From positions 1 to 64,000 of the forward strand of contig JAEMQS010000006.1 of assembly GCA_016463765.1 (NCBI GenBank): a stretch of DNA of 64,000 nt. Reading direction: 5' to 3'. Under the pieces are notes generated by a model that was not told the DNA's origin, did no database searches, and saw nothing but the letters and a program-made list of their open reading frames with translations. The translations under genes and the position numbers were made by a program. Below are positions 19,690 through 29,284 of this stretch, piece after piece. This DNA comes from Solirubrobacteraceae bacterium. Lineage in GTDB: Bacteria > Actinomycetota > Thermoleophilia > Solirubrobacterales > Solirubrobacteraceae. Numbering within the stretch: the stretch's first letter is position 1; every line of letters starts with the position of its first letter.

Positions 19690-20906
19690 CAGGCGAAGAT
19701 CTCCTGAACCTTGGCGAGGCCCGCGACGAGCGCGTCGACCTCCTCGCGGGTGGAATGCACGGCGAACGACGCGCGGGTCGTGGCCGGCGCGCCGAGGCGC
19801 TTCATGAGGATCTGGGCGCAGTGGTGGCCGGCGCGGACGCAGACGTCCTCGGCGCCCAGGATCTCGCCGACGTCGTGCGGATGCACGCCGTCGACGACGA
19901 AGGAGATGACGGCGCCGCGGTCGTCGGCGTCGAGCGGGCCGTGCAGCGTGATGCCGTCGAGCTCGCCGAGGCGCTCGAGCGCGTAGGCGGTGATGTCGCG
20001 CTCGTGGGCGCGGACGCTGTCCATGCCGAGGCGCTCGAGGAAGTCGACGGCGGCACCGAGGCCGATGACCTCGGCGATGGCGGACGTGCCGGCCTCGAAG
20101 CGGGTGGGCGGCTCGGCGTACGTAGAGCTGTCGCGCTCGACCCGGCTGATCATGTGCCCACCGCCGATGAACGGCGGCATGGTGGCCAGCGTGTCGTACT
20201 GGCCGTGCAGCACCCCGACGCCGGTGGGCCCGTAGGCCTTGTGCCCGGTCCAGACGTAGAAGTCGGCGCCGATCGCGCTGACGTCGACGGGCATCTGCGG
20301 GACGGCCTGGGTGCCGTCGATGAGCACGGCGGCGCCCGCCATGTGCGCGCGGCCGACGATGTCGGCCACGGGGTTGATCGTGCCGAGCACGTTGGAGACG
20401 TGGGCGACGGCGACGATCTTCACGCCTCCGGCGTGCAGCACCTCGTCGTACGCGTCGAGCTCCAGCCGGCCGTCATCGTCGACGGGCACGTACGCCAGGC
20501 GCGCGCCGGTGCGCTGCGCCAGCATCTGCCACGGCACGATGTTGGAGTGGTGCTCCATCTCGGTGAGGACGATCACGTCGCCCGCCGAGACGTTCGCGCC
20601 ACCCCACGCGTACGCGACGAGGTTCATCGCCTCGGTCGCGTTCCGGGTGAACACGGTGCTGCGCGACTCTCCACCGACGAACGCCGCGACGCGGTCGCGC
20701 GCGCCCTCGAAGCGGTTCGTCGACTCGACGGCGAGCGGGTAGACGCCGCGGTGCACGCTGGCCCGCGCGGTCTCGTAGTAGTCGGCCATCGCGTCGAGGA
20801 CCGGCCGCGGCGTCTGCGACGTCGCGGCGCTGTCCAGGTACGCCAGGCCCGGGTTCCCGGCCAGGACCGGGAACTCCGTGGCGACGGCTGACTCGAGCGT
20901 GCTCAC
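19689..20906 (-). CDS. sufS: Cysteine desulfurase SufS
   Basis: [61 protein letters not shown]. Confidence 0.95.
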   Translation of the reverse strand: MSTLESAVATEFPVLAGNPGLAYLDSAATSQTPRPVLDAMADYYETARASVHRGVYPLAVESTNRFEGARDRVAAFVGGESRSTVFTRNATEAMNLVAYAWGGANVSAGDVIVLTEMEHHSNIVPWQMLAQRTGARLAYVPVDDDGRLELDAYDEVLHAGGVKIVAVAHVSNVLGTINPVADIVGRAHMAGAAVLIDGTQAVPQMPVDVSAIGADFYVWTGHKAYGPTGVGVLHGQYDTLATMPPFIGGGHMISRVERDSSTYAEPPTRFEAGTSAIAEVIGLGAAVDFLERLGMDSVRAHERDITAYALERLGELDGITLHGPLDADDRGAVISFVVDGVHPHDVGEILGAEDVCVRAGHHCAQILMKRLGAPATTRASFAVHSTREEVDALVAGLAKVQEIFA

Positions 20907-21664
20907 ACTGCCAATTCTTCGCGCAGCCCGCCGTAGCCCTCGGCCTCGAGGCGGTCGACGAGCTCCGGGCCACCTTCGGTGGCGATGCGGCCGTCGAACA
21001 GGATCGAGACGCGGTCCGGGCGCACGATGTGCAGGATCCGCTGATAGTGGGTGATGATCAGGACGCCCATGCCGGCTTCCTTGGCGACGGTGTTCACGCC
21101 GTTGGCAACGACGTTCAGCGCGTCGATGTCGAGGCCGGAGTCGGTCTCGTCGAGCACGGCGACCTTCGGCTTCTGCAGCGCGAGCTGGAGGATCTCCAGG
21201 CGCTTCTTCTCGCCGCCGGAGAACCCGTCGTTGAGGTAGCGCGCCGAGAACTCCTTCGGCACGTTCGTCAGCTCCATCGCGGCCTCGACGGTCTTGCGGA
21301 ACTCCTTGAGGCTGATGTCGGCCTCGCCACGCGCCTCACGGTGCGCGTTCATGACCATGCGCAGGTACTTCGTGATGGTGACGCCGGGGATGGCGACCGG
21401 GTACTGGAAGGCCATGAAGAGCCCGGCGCGAGCGCGCTCGTCGGCGTCGGCCTCCGTGATGTCCACGCCGTCGAAGGTGATCGAGCCCTCGGTGACCTCG
21501 AGGCTCGGGTGGCCCATGATCGTGTTCGCGAGGGTCGACTTGCCCGAGCCGTTCGGGCCCATGAGCGCATGGACCTCGTCGGTGTTCACGGTCAGGTCCA
21601 CGCCCTTGAGGATCTGCTTGTCGTCAGCCTGGACGTGGAGGTTCTTGATCTCGAGGATGCTCAT
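20903..21664 (-). CDS. sufC: Fe-S cluster assembly ATPase SufC
   Basis: ABC ATPase: GPNGSGKSTLANTIMGHP, FSGGEKKRLEILQLAL, LDETDSGLDIDAL. Confidence 0.96.
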   Translation of the reverse strand: MSILEIKNLHVQADDKQILKGVDLTVNTDEVHALMGPNGSGKSTLANTIMGHPSLEVTEGSITFDGVDITEADADERARAGLFMAFQYPVAIPGVTITKYLRMVMNAHREARGEADISLKEFRKTVEAAMELTNVPKEFSARYLNDGFSGGEKKRLEILQLALQKPKVAVLDETDSGLDIDALNVVANGVNTVAKEAGMGVLIITHYQRILHIVRPDRVSILFDGRIATEGGPELVDRLEAEGYGGLREELAV

Positions 21665-21696
21665 GCGTCTCCGGTGTTCTTAGGAAGCTTGGTACG

Positions 21697-22164
21697 TCAG
21701 GCCGGGATCGGCGTGCGGATGTCGAACTCGACGAGGTCCGCGAGGGTCGTCTGCTGCAGCGCGCGGGTGACGCCGCCCTGCACGCGCGTCCACAGGAGCT
21801 TCGTCGCGCAGCCGTGGCCCTTGTCGGCCTCGTGCGAGCAGAGGACGCGGCCCTGGTCGGGACGGTCCTCGACGAAGCACGCCATCGGGGCTACGGGGCC
21901 CTCCAGCGCGACGATCACGCGGTCCATCGTCAGCTCCGCCGCGTCGACGGTCAGGCGGTAGCCGCCGTGCGCGCCACGCGTGGACTCGACGATGCCGTCC
22001 TTCTTCAGCAGCGCCACGATCCGCTCGAGATACGCGAGCGGCAGGCCCTCCGCCTCGGCGATGGCCTTGAGGCTCACCGGACGGCCGGGCTCGTCGGACC
22101 GCTGGACGCGACCGAGTTCCACCAGCAGCCGGACGCCGTACTCCGCCTTGGTCGTGAAGATCAT
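21697..22164 (-). CDS. Rrf2 family transcriptional regulator (SufR/IscR-like)
   Basis: MIFTTKAEYGVRLLVEL..., PLAYLERIVALLKKDGIVESTRGAHGGYRL; C-terminal cysteines ACFVEDRPDQGRVLCSHEADKGHGC. Confidence 0.92.
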   Translation of the reverse strand: MIFTTKAEYGVRLLVELGRVQRSDEPGRPVSLKAIAEAEGLPLAYLERIVALLKKDGIVESTRGAHGGYRLTVDAAELTMDRVIVALEGPVAPMACFVEDRPDQGRVLCSHEADKGHGCATKLLWTRVQGGVTRALQQTTLADLVEFDIRTPIPA

Positions 22165-22173
22165 CGTGCGATA

Positions 22174-22194
22174 ATCCTACCAGTGAGGTCGGAT
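22174..22194. promoter_or_regulatory. Candidate operator upstream of rrf2-sufCSU
   Basis: ATCCTACC-agtga-GGTCGGAT, 8-bp arms with one mismatch, 10 nt upstream of the rrf2 ATG. Confidence 0.5.
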
Positions 22195-22383
22195 AAGCCC
22201 CCCATCCCCGGTTGCGAGAACGGCGTCTGCGGCGCGGACGTGCCCCCGCTCATCGGCAGCGTGCTCACAGGCGTGGGCATGACGGTCGCGCAGGCCGCGA
22301 CCGCGCTGGAGCGTGGCGAGCGGGTCGCGCTGACGGACGTGCAGGAGCGCATCGTGCACGAGTGGGCCGCGGCGCGGCTGTAG
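22183..22383 (+). CDS. Small conserved-looking protein (66 aa) with CENGVC motif, divergent from rrf2
   Basis: GTG start; VRSDKPPIPGCENGVCGADVPPLIGSVLTGVGMTVAQAATALERGERVALTDVQERIVHEWAAARL. Confidence 0.5.
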   Translation: MRSDKPPIPGCENGVCGADVPPLIGSVLTGVGMTVAQAATALERGERVALTDVQERIVHEWAAARL

Positions 22384-22463
22384 CCGCAAGGCCCTGGGCC
22401 CCGGGCCGCCGGGCACCTGGGCGAGGCACCATGACGGTACGCTGGCGCTCCGCCTAGCGCCAC

Positions 22464-24968
22464 GTGCACGCCAAGACCACAGACCCTCTCGTCGGCCGTG
22501 ACCGGGTTCTCCCCCGGCTTGAGCAGGCCCTGTCCACTGGACGGGGTGTCCTCATCGTCGGCGAGCCCGGCGTTGGCAAGACCGCACTCGCGCGTGCCGG
22601 CGCACACGCTGCCGGGCGTAGGCGCGTGTGGGAGGGAGGCGGCATTGCAACGCTGAACTGGATGAGCTACCTGCCGTTCAAGCGGGCGCTCGGTCTCCCC
22701 CTCCCGAGCGGCGACGCCGTCATCGTCGCCAACTTCCTGATCGATCACGCCGAAGACGGGGCCTTCATCGTCGACGACCTGCAATGGGTCGACCACGACA
22801 CGGTCACGGTCACCATGATGCTCGCCGGACGCGCACCCGTCATCGCCGCCACCCGACCTGTCCCCCGCGGCCACGACGTCCGAGAACGGCTCGCGGGAGC
22901 CGGGTTCGACGTCATCGACCTCGCACCGCTCGACGAGCGCGACGCCGCGACCCTCGCCCGAGATCTCAACCCGTCGCTGACCGGACCGAGCGCACAGTCG
23001 GTCGCACGACGCGCCGGCGGCAACCCGCTGCTCATCCAGGGTCTCGCCCACGCCGGAGAGAACACCACCGAGCTCTCGCTCGCTCTCCGCGCGCGACTCA
23101 CCGAGCTGACACGGACCTCTCGCGACGCGCTCCATCTCATCGCCGTCCTCGAACGCCCGACGAAGCTGCAGATCGCCCCTGACGATCTGGGTCAACTGCT
23201 GGACATGGGACTCGTCGCCGAGACCCACGACGGCATCCAGGTCCGGCATGCGCTGATCGCCGCCGCCGTCCTGGGCGGCTTGTCCAACGACCACATTCGG
23301 GCGCTGCACAGCGCGGTCGCGCGCCGCGTCGACGATCCCGGCGAGGCCGCCCGGCACCTCGCCGCGGCGGGCGACCGATCCCAAGCGCGGGTGCTCGCGC
23401 TGAAGGCGGCCGGGATAGCCACTCGCGAGGTCGAACAGGCCCGCCTCACTGCGCTGGCCGCGACATGTCTCGACGGTCCCGACCGTGACCGTGAGCTGAT
23501 CACCGCCATCACCCGCCTCGCCGCGCTCGGCGACTTTCCTTCGGTCAGCGACCTCACGCAACACGTCGCGTCAGATAGCCCCCACCGACCTGAAGCCCTC
23601 CGTCTTCGCGCACGCGGGCTTTTCGAGACCCACGACCCTGAAGGCGCCGACACCGCGCTCGCCTCAGGACTGGCCGTCGCTGACCAGCTCGGCGATGACG
23701 CCGCCCGAGCCCGCCTGGGCATCACCGCCGGATATCACAGCCTGTGGTCTGCCCGACGCGCCGACTCGGCAGCTCTCATCGACCAGGCCAAGCGCCTGGA
23801 GGTCGCAGACGCCGAGATGTGTGTCCAAGCGGGAGCGTCATTCGCGGTGTCGGATCAGCATGAAGCGATGCGGCTGGCCCGCCAGGGGCGAGAGCTCGCG
23901 GCGATCGAGGGCAACGTGTGGGCCGAGCAGGAGTCCTGGACGGTGGAGGCCACGGCACTCAACAACCTCGGCCGCGGCCGCGACGCGCTCGAGACGACCC
24001 GCCGCGGCGCGGCGGAACTCCAGGCCAAGGGCCACGGTGCGGCCGCGGCGCGTTGTCGCGCGACCCTTGCCGACCTCCTCGCGTGGGAGTGCGACTACGC
24101 CGGCGCACTGGAACTCACGGACGAGTTGCTTGCCCGCCCAAGCCTCACAGCCGGCGCCTGGGACACCGCCGTCTGGAGCCGCGCCCTGGCCCTGAGTGAC
24201 ATCGGTGAAACGCAGGCAGCGGACGCCCTCTTCGCCCAGCTTGTGGGGCGGGTCCAAGCCGACGGAGCCCTGACCGTCATGTGGACTCGAGCGGAGGCAC
24301 TGCTCGCCAGGGGCGACGCCGCGTCAGCCTTGCCGGTGGCCCGGACGGCGCTGGAGCTGGCGAACCCGTGGCGCGCGTTCATCCCGCAGGTGGCGGCCTT
24401 GATCTCCCGCGCACAGTGGGAACTCGACCTTCCGGTGTCACGGTACGACGACCTTCCGCGGATGAGCGTTTGTGTTGAGCACGTCGAAGAAGCGGAAGGG
24501 CTCTTCGCCCTGCAGTCAGGTGACCCCGCAGCGGCTGTCTGCGCCTTCCAGGAGGCGCTGCGACATGCCAGCCGACGTCGGTTCGTCTTGCGCTTCCGCC
24601 TCGGCCTCGCCGAAGCCCTCGAACGCGTCGACCCAGACGCTGCCACCGTCCAGTTCGACGCGCTCGTCAGCGAACTCCGCGATGTCGGTTGGCACGTCCT
24701 GCACGACCGCGTCGCACCCCTGCTCGACGCCCGCCCCGGCACCAGGCGGCTGCGCGCGCTGACGACACACGCCGGGGCGGCGATCACCCACCGCGAGCAC
24801 GACGCGCTCACCCTCGTCGCAGACGGCCTCACCAGCCGAAGCATCGCCGAACGTCTGGGGATCACCCAGGCCACGGTGGAATCCCACATCCGCTCAGCCA
24901 TGCGAAAGCTTGGAGCACGCACCCGAGCTGAGGCGGCAGCCCTCGTCCGAGCGGGGACCGACACGTGA
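22464..24968 (+). CDS. LuxR family ATP-binding transcriptional regulator (LAL/MalT-like)
   Basis: Walker A GEPGVGKTALARAG, Walker B-like FIVDDLQWVDHD, C-terminal LuxR HTH HREHDALTLVADGLTSRSIAERLGITQATVESHIRSAMRKLGARTRAEA. Confidence 0.9.
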   Translation: MHAKTTDPLVGRDRVLPRLEQALSTGRGVLIVGEPGVGKTALARAGAHAAGRRRVWEGGGIATLNWMSYLPFKRALGLPLPSGDAVIVANFLIDHAEDGAFIVDDLQWVDHDTVTVTMMLAGRAPVIAATRPVPRGHDVRERLAGAGFDVIDLAPLDERDAATLARDLNPSLTGPSAQSVARRAGGNPLLIQGLAHAGENTTELSLALRARLTELTRTSRDALHLIAVLERPTKLQIAPDDLGQLLDMGLVAETHDGIQVRHALIAAAVLGGLSNDHIRALHSAVARRVDDPGEAARHLAAAGDRSQARVLALKAAGIATREVEQARLTALAATCLDGPDRDRELITAITRLAALGDFPSVSDLTQHVASDSPHRPEALRLRARGLFETHDPEGADTALASGLAVADQLGDDAARARLGITAGYHSLWSARRADSAALIDQAKRLEVADAEMCVQAGASFAVSDQHEAMRLARQGRELAAIEGNVWAEQESWTVEATALNNLGRGRDALETTRRGAAELQAKGHGAAAARCRATLADLLAWECDYAGALELTDELLARPSLTAGAWDTAVWSRALALSDIGETQAADALFAQLVGRVQADGALTVMWTRAEALLARGDAASALPVARTALELANPWRAFIPQVAALISRAQWELDLPVSRYDDLPRMSVCVEHVEEAEGLFALQSGDPAAAVCAFQEALRHASRRRFVLRFRLGLAEALERVDPDAATVQFDALVSELRDVGWHVLHDRVAPLLDARPGTRRLRALTTHAGAAITHREHDALTLVADGLTSRSIAERLGITQATVESHIRSAMRKLGARTRAEAAALVRAGTDT

Positions 24969-25471
24969 CGCGCTACGTGCTTGCTCCGGGGCGCGCCGCC
25001 GCAGAGCGCCTGGCTGATGCCCTACGCGGGGACGGCTGGCACGTCCATTCCGGGCTCGATGAGCCCACGACGGGCTGGCGGCTGGACCGCGGTCGCCATG
25101 TCTGTGTCTCCGAGGTCAAGGATCGTCAGATGGTGGAGGCTGCACTGCTGCTCGCCGTCCGAGGCGCAGGCATCGTCGCGTGGACGGAGTCGCGCGAGCA
25201 CGCGGCAGAGCTGTACGACGGCCTCTCACGCCTGGGTCAAGTGGAGCTCGTCAGCGCGGATGCGCGGCCCACCGACGGTCTCGCGCCAGACCAGCTGCGT
25301 ATGCTCGAGCTCCTCGCGGAGGGTGCGACGCAGGTCGAAGTCGCCGACCACCTCGGATGGTCGCGCCGCACGGTCGCCCGCCGGCTGGCGGAGGCGCGAC
25401 ACACCCTCGGCGCGCAGTCCACCGCACAGGCGGTCGTGGTCTGGCGCCGGCAGTCGGTTGCAGACGACTGA
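24965..25471 (+). CDS. LuxR-type HTH protein with degenerate receiver-like N-terminus
   Basis: GTG start overlaps the preceding TGA (GTGA); LAPDQLRMLELLAEGATQVEVADHLGWSRRTVARRLAEARHTLGA. Confidence 0.7.
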   Translation: MTRYVLAPGRAAAERLADALRGDGWHVHSGLDEPTTGWRLDRGRHVCVSEVKDRQMVEAALLLAVRGAGIVAWTESREHAAELYDGLSRLGQVELVSADARPTDGLAPDQLRMLELLAEGATQVEVADHLGWSRRTVARRLAEARHTLGAQSTAQAVVVWRRQSVADD

Positions 25472-25520
25472 TCTCGATCTGCGGCGACCACCGCTACGCT
25501 CGCGCCGAACCGCCACCACC

Positions 25521-28018
25521 GTGACGTCGCTGTCGACAGATCCCCTCATCGGGCGTGACCGTGAGGTCGCACGCGTGGCGCAGGCCGTCACCGCGAGCAC
25601 GCCGCTGCTGATCATCGGCCAGCCCGGTGTCGGGAAAACCGCCCTTGCCCGCGCCGGAGTTCGCGCCTCGGGCATCGCGCCCGTGTGGGAAGGCGGCGGC
25701 ATTGCCACCCTCGACTGGGTCAGCTATTTACCCTACCGACGGGCCCTTGGTCTTCCCCTGCCCGACGGAGACGCCACCGTCGTTGCAGACTTCATCGCCG
25801 ACCACACGGGTCACGGCGTGTTCGTCATCGACGATCTCCAGTGGGTAGACCATGACACGGTCAGCGCGACCGCGTTCCTCGCCGAACGGGTGCCTGTCAT
25901 CGCGATCTCCCGCCCGCTTCCGCACGGGGACGACATCCGTGCGCGGCTCGCCGAGGCTCGCTTCGATGTTATCGAGCTCACGCCGCTGGCCGAACGCGAC
26001 GGAGCACGCCTCGCTGTCGCGCAGAACCCGTCACTCACACCCGCCGATGCGCGCGCCGTCGCCAAACGGGCCAGCGGCAACCCGCTGCTGATCTAAGGCC
26101 TCGCGCACGCGAAGGAGGACACCGCGGAACTGGCCCTGGCCCTCCGCGCCCGCCTCAATGAACTCTCCCCGGCCGCCCGGAAGGCGCTCCATCGGGTTGC
26201 GGTTCTGGAACGCCCGGCACTTCTGCAGATTGCCCCGGATGACCTGCGTCAGCTCGTCGACATGGGGCTCGTCATTGAAACCCGCGAGGGTGTGCAGGTC
26301 CGCCACGATCTGATCGCTCGCGCCGTGCTCGAGAATGTCTCGCCGGTGCAGCTTCGCGAGCTGCACCGCATCGTCGCGCAGCGCATCGATGCCCCAGGCG
26401 AAGCCGCTCGCCATTGGGCCGCGGCCGGTGAGCGCGCGAGAGCCCGCGAGCTCGCCCTCGAGGCGGCACAGACGGCGGAGCGTGACGTCGAGCGCACCCG
26501 GTGCGCCGCCCTCGCCGCGCAGTGCTTGGACGGCCCTGAGCGTGAAAGAGAGCTCGTCGTCGCCATGCAGCGTCTGGCGAACCTCGGCGACTTCACGACC
26601 GTGCTGGACCTCAGTCATGACGTGCCTGAGGGCAGTCCGTCAGAACCTGAAGCGCTCCGGCTTCGTGGACGCGCGCTGTTCGATGCGCAGCATTCCGAGG
26701 AGGCCGCGGTCGCACTCGCCGCGGCCCGCTCATCGGCACGACGACTTGGTGACGAAGGGGCAGAGCTGCGCGCCCGGATCACCACCGCGTTCCACAACGT
26801 GTGGTCCATGGCGGTCGATGACTCACCCCTGGCTTGGATTCAGCGCGCCGAGGAGTTGGGGGCGGCAGATGCGGAGATGTACGTCTTCGTCGCGGCAGCG
26901 GTCATGTTCGGCAACGAGCGCGCAGCGGTCGCACTCGCACGGCGTGCACGGGAGGCGGCCGTCCGTGAAAGCAACCCCTGGGCCGAACAGGAGTCGTGGG
27001 CAGTCGAGGCGCTCGGCCTGAACAACCTGGGGCGATGGCCGGAGGCGCTCGAAACCGCACGTCGCGGCGAAGCCGAACTGGCGGCCAGGGGCCAGCACCT
27101 CCACCTCGCGCGCATCCGCATCGCGCGCGCTGACCAGATGGCTTGGGACTGTAACTTCGAGGTCGCCCTGGAACTCACCACGGAGTTGCTCGCGCGTCCT
27201 GCCCGCCTGGGCAGCAACTGGGACATCGCGGTCTGGAGTCGCGCGATCTCCTTGCACGAAACAGGGCGCACCGCCGAGGGAGAGGCCCTACTCGCCGAAC
27301 TCGACGGACGTGTGCTGCCCGACGGCGAGTACAACGGGAGATGGATGCACGCCGAGATGCTGCTCTCCCGCGGAGACGGATGGGGCGCCGTCACCCTCGC
27401 CGAATGCGCAAAACGCGCAGCACCGAACCCCCGCCTGGTCCTCCAGGTAGACGCGACAATCGCGCGCGCCCAATGGGAATGCGACCTCCCTGTCGTCGCC
27501 CTCGAACCAGGACCGCGCTATCCGCCCGACGAGGAACACGTCGCCGAGATCACCGGCCTCGCCGCGCTCCAAGCCGGCGACCCGACCGGTGCGCTCGCAG
27601 CGTTCCGCCACGCCCAGGAGACGGGGACCTGGCGACGCCATCAGGTGCGGTATCGCCTCGGGCATTTCGAGGCGCTCGACCTCCTCGACCCCGATCGCGC
27701 GACAGCCCAACTCGAGGAGCTGGTCCGCGACCTGCGCGAGATCGGCTGGGTCCCGCTGCTGCAGCGCGTCGAGCCGCTGCTGCACGCGACGCCCGGCGGA
27801 CGCCGGCTGCGCGCCAACCCGCCAGTGAAGACCGACACGCTGACGCAGCGCGAGCACGAGACGCTGACGCTCGTCGCCGACGGCCTCACCACCCGTCAGA
27901 TCGCCGACCGCCTCCCGCCACGGTCGAGAGCCACATCCGCTCCGCCATGCGGCGGCTGGGGGCGAAGACACGGGCCGAGGCAGCGGGTGCAGTCGGCATG
28001 CACCCGCCGGTGGAATAG
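25521..28018 (+). pseudogene. Disrupted LAL-type LuxR regulator, paralog of 22464..24968
   Basis: One continuous frame from GTG 25521 broken by TAA at 26094..26096 (SGNPLLI*GLAHAKEDT vs GGNPLLIQGLAHAGENT) plus ~10-nt deletion near 27914 that moves the PATVESHIRSAMRRLGAKTRAEA HTH helix out of frame. Confidence 0.85.
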
Positions 28019-28088
28019 CGGCCCGACGCAGGCATGCGCCGCGCCGCGTCACGCAGTTGGCGCAGATTGATGATGCGGCGCCCAGGTC

Positions 28089-28391
28089 GTGAACGGGAAG
28101 CTGCGGCGCACGATGGATCTCGCTCCACCCCTGACAACCGACGACGATCTCGCGCCCGCCCGCGAGAACGAGGCGGCGCCGTGGGCACCGCAGCTTGCGA
28201 TGCGCCTCGACGCGCATGTCGATGACCTCGTCGAGATGGTCGAAGACCTCCTCGCGACGGTGCAGACCCTCACGGGACACGCCGATGACCTTCTCGCACC
28301 GCGTGCGCGCCGTCGGCTCGACGACAACCTGCAGGGAATCGCGGGCGTGGCCGCCCAGCTCTGGCTCGGCCCGCCCGACGACGACGAGTAG
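28089..28391 (+). CDS. Hypothetical 100-aa protein
   Basis: ORF with GTG start; no recognised motif. Confidence 0.4.
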   Translation: MNGKLRRTMDLAPPLTTDDDLAPARENEAAPWAPQLAMRLDAHVDDLVEMVEDLLATVQTLTGHADDLLAPRARRRLDDNLQGIAGVAAQLWLGPPDDDE

Positions 28392-28406
28392 CCGTTCCTC
28401 AGCGGG

Positions 28407-28880
28407 TCAGGCCGCGACCCGGTCCCGCTCCGGCCGCACCACGCGCCGCAGCGACCGCCGCGACACCTCGGCCGGAGCCTGCGGCGCCCCGGCATGGCTG
28501 CGACGCGCGTGCTCCCGCGCCACGTGCGCCCGCACGACGTGGAACTCCTCGGTCGGCAGCTCGTAGAGGTTCGCCCCGCCGACGACCGGCTCGCCCTCGA
28601 CGTGCGGGACGTCTTCGGCCCCGCTCTCCGCCAGCCGCACCACGCACAGCAGCGCGAACGCGCAGAGCGCACCGGCGAGCGCGTTCCCCGCCGCGAGCAG
28701 CCCGGCGTGGAGCCCCACGAGATTGACGTAGCCCATGACGGCGTTCACCGACACGCCGACCGACCAGCCGGCGGCCGACTGCCCTTTCGAGCTGCCGGTG
28801 ACCAGCATGGAGACGATCTGCGGGATCACGCCGAAGAGTCCGGCGATGACGGCGAAGGTGGAGAGAATCTGGATGAGCAT
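28407..28880 (-). CDS. PQ-loop/SemiSWEET-like small membrane transporter
   Basis: MLIQILSTFAVIAGLFGVIPQIVSMLVTGSSKGQSAAGWSVGVSVNAVMGYVNL (PQ motif). Confidence 0.7.
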   Translation of the reverse strand: MLIQILSTFAVIAGLFGVIPQIVSMLVTGSSKGQSAAGWSVGVSVNAVMGYVNLVGLHAGLLAAGNALAGALCAFALLCVVRLAESGAEDVPHVEGEPVVGGANLYELPTEEFHVVRAHVAREHARRSHAGAPQAPAEVSRRSLRRVVRPERDRVAA

Positions 28881-29180
28881 CGTGCGTACCGGGGTGGATC
28901 GAGGTTCGGGGTGCGCTCGACCGCGGCGCGTCGTGCGCCGGGACGAGAGGTGAATGAGCGAGCAGAAAGGGCCGCTCGACGAGGCTCTGCGGTGCAGAGC
29001 GATTCGGGCGGCCCATGGCTGGGAGCTGGCCTCGCACTCCCAGTGGGTCTTACGTGTCGCGTGGGCTTGGATATCCCCCGCGGAGGCCGGTCTGTTCTCC
29101 GAGTATCGGACATCCACGAGCGAACTCGACCCTCCTGTGACCACGTGCACACGACCGGCGGTGGCGCACGGGGCCCGCAC

Positions 29181-29190
29181 CTGTATACAG
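29181..29190. promoter_or_regulatory. CTGTATACAG palindrome, candidate FCD-type GntR operator
   Basis: Perfect 10-bp palindrome 95 bp upstream of the DUF1116 gene start. Confidence 0.4.
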
Positions 29191-29284
29191 CGGGCCTCGA
29201 CCGGGTGTCGAAGCGGGCTGCCCGCATGTCCTACCGGCGGGATGTGGGCGGCGCCACGCGGTCACCGTAGGCTGCTGCCCACCG

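Noticed and set aside
26094-26096. Possible recoded or readthrough TAA in the second LAL gene
   Set aside because: TAA is not a normal Sec/Pyl codon, no stem-loop was noticed immediately after it, and a second independent frameshift exists downstream, so pseudogenisation is simpler.
22464-28018. Defence/STAND-type NTPase system
   Set aside because: Although STAND-like, both proteins end in LuxR HTH domains with no effector nuclease, TIR or protease, which fits LAL transcription regulators better.
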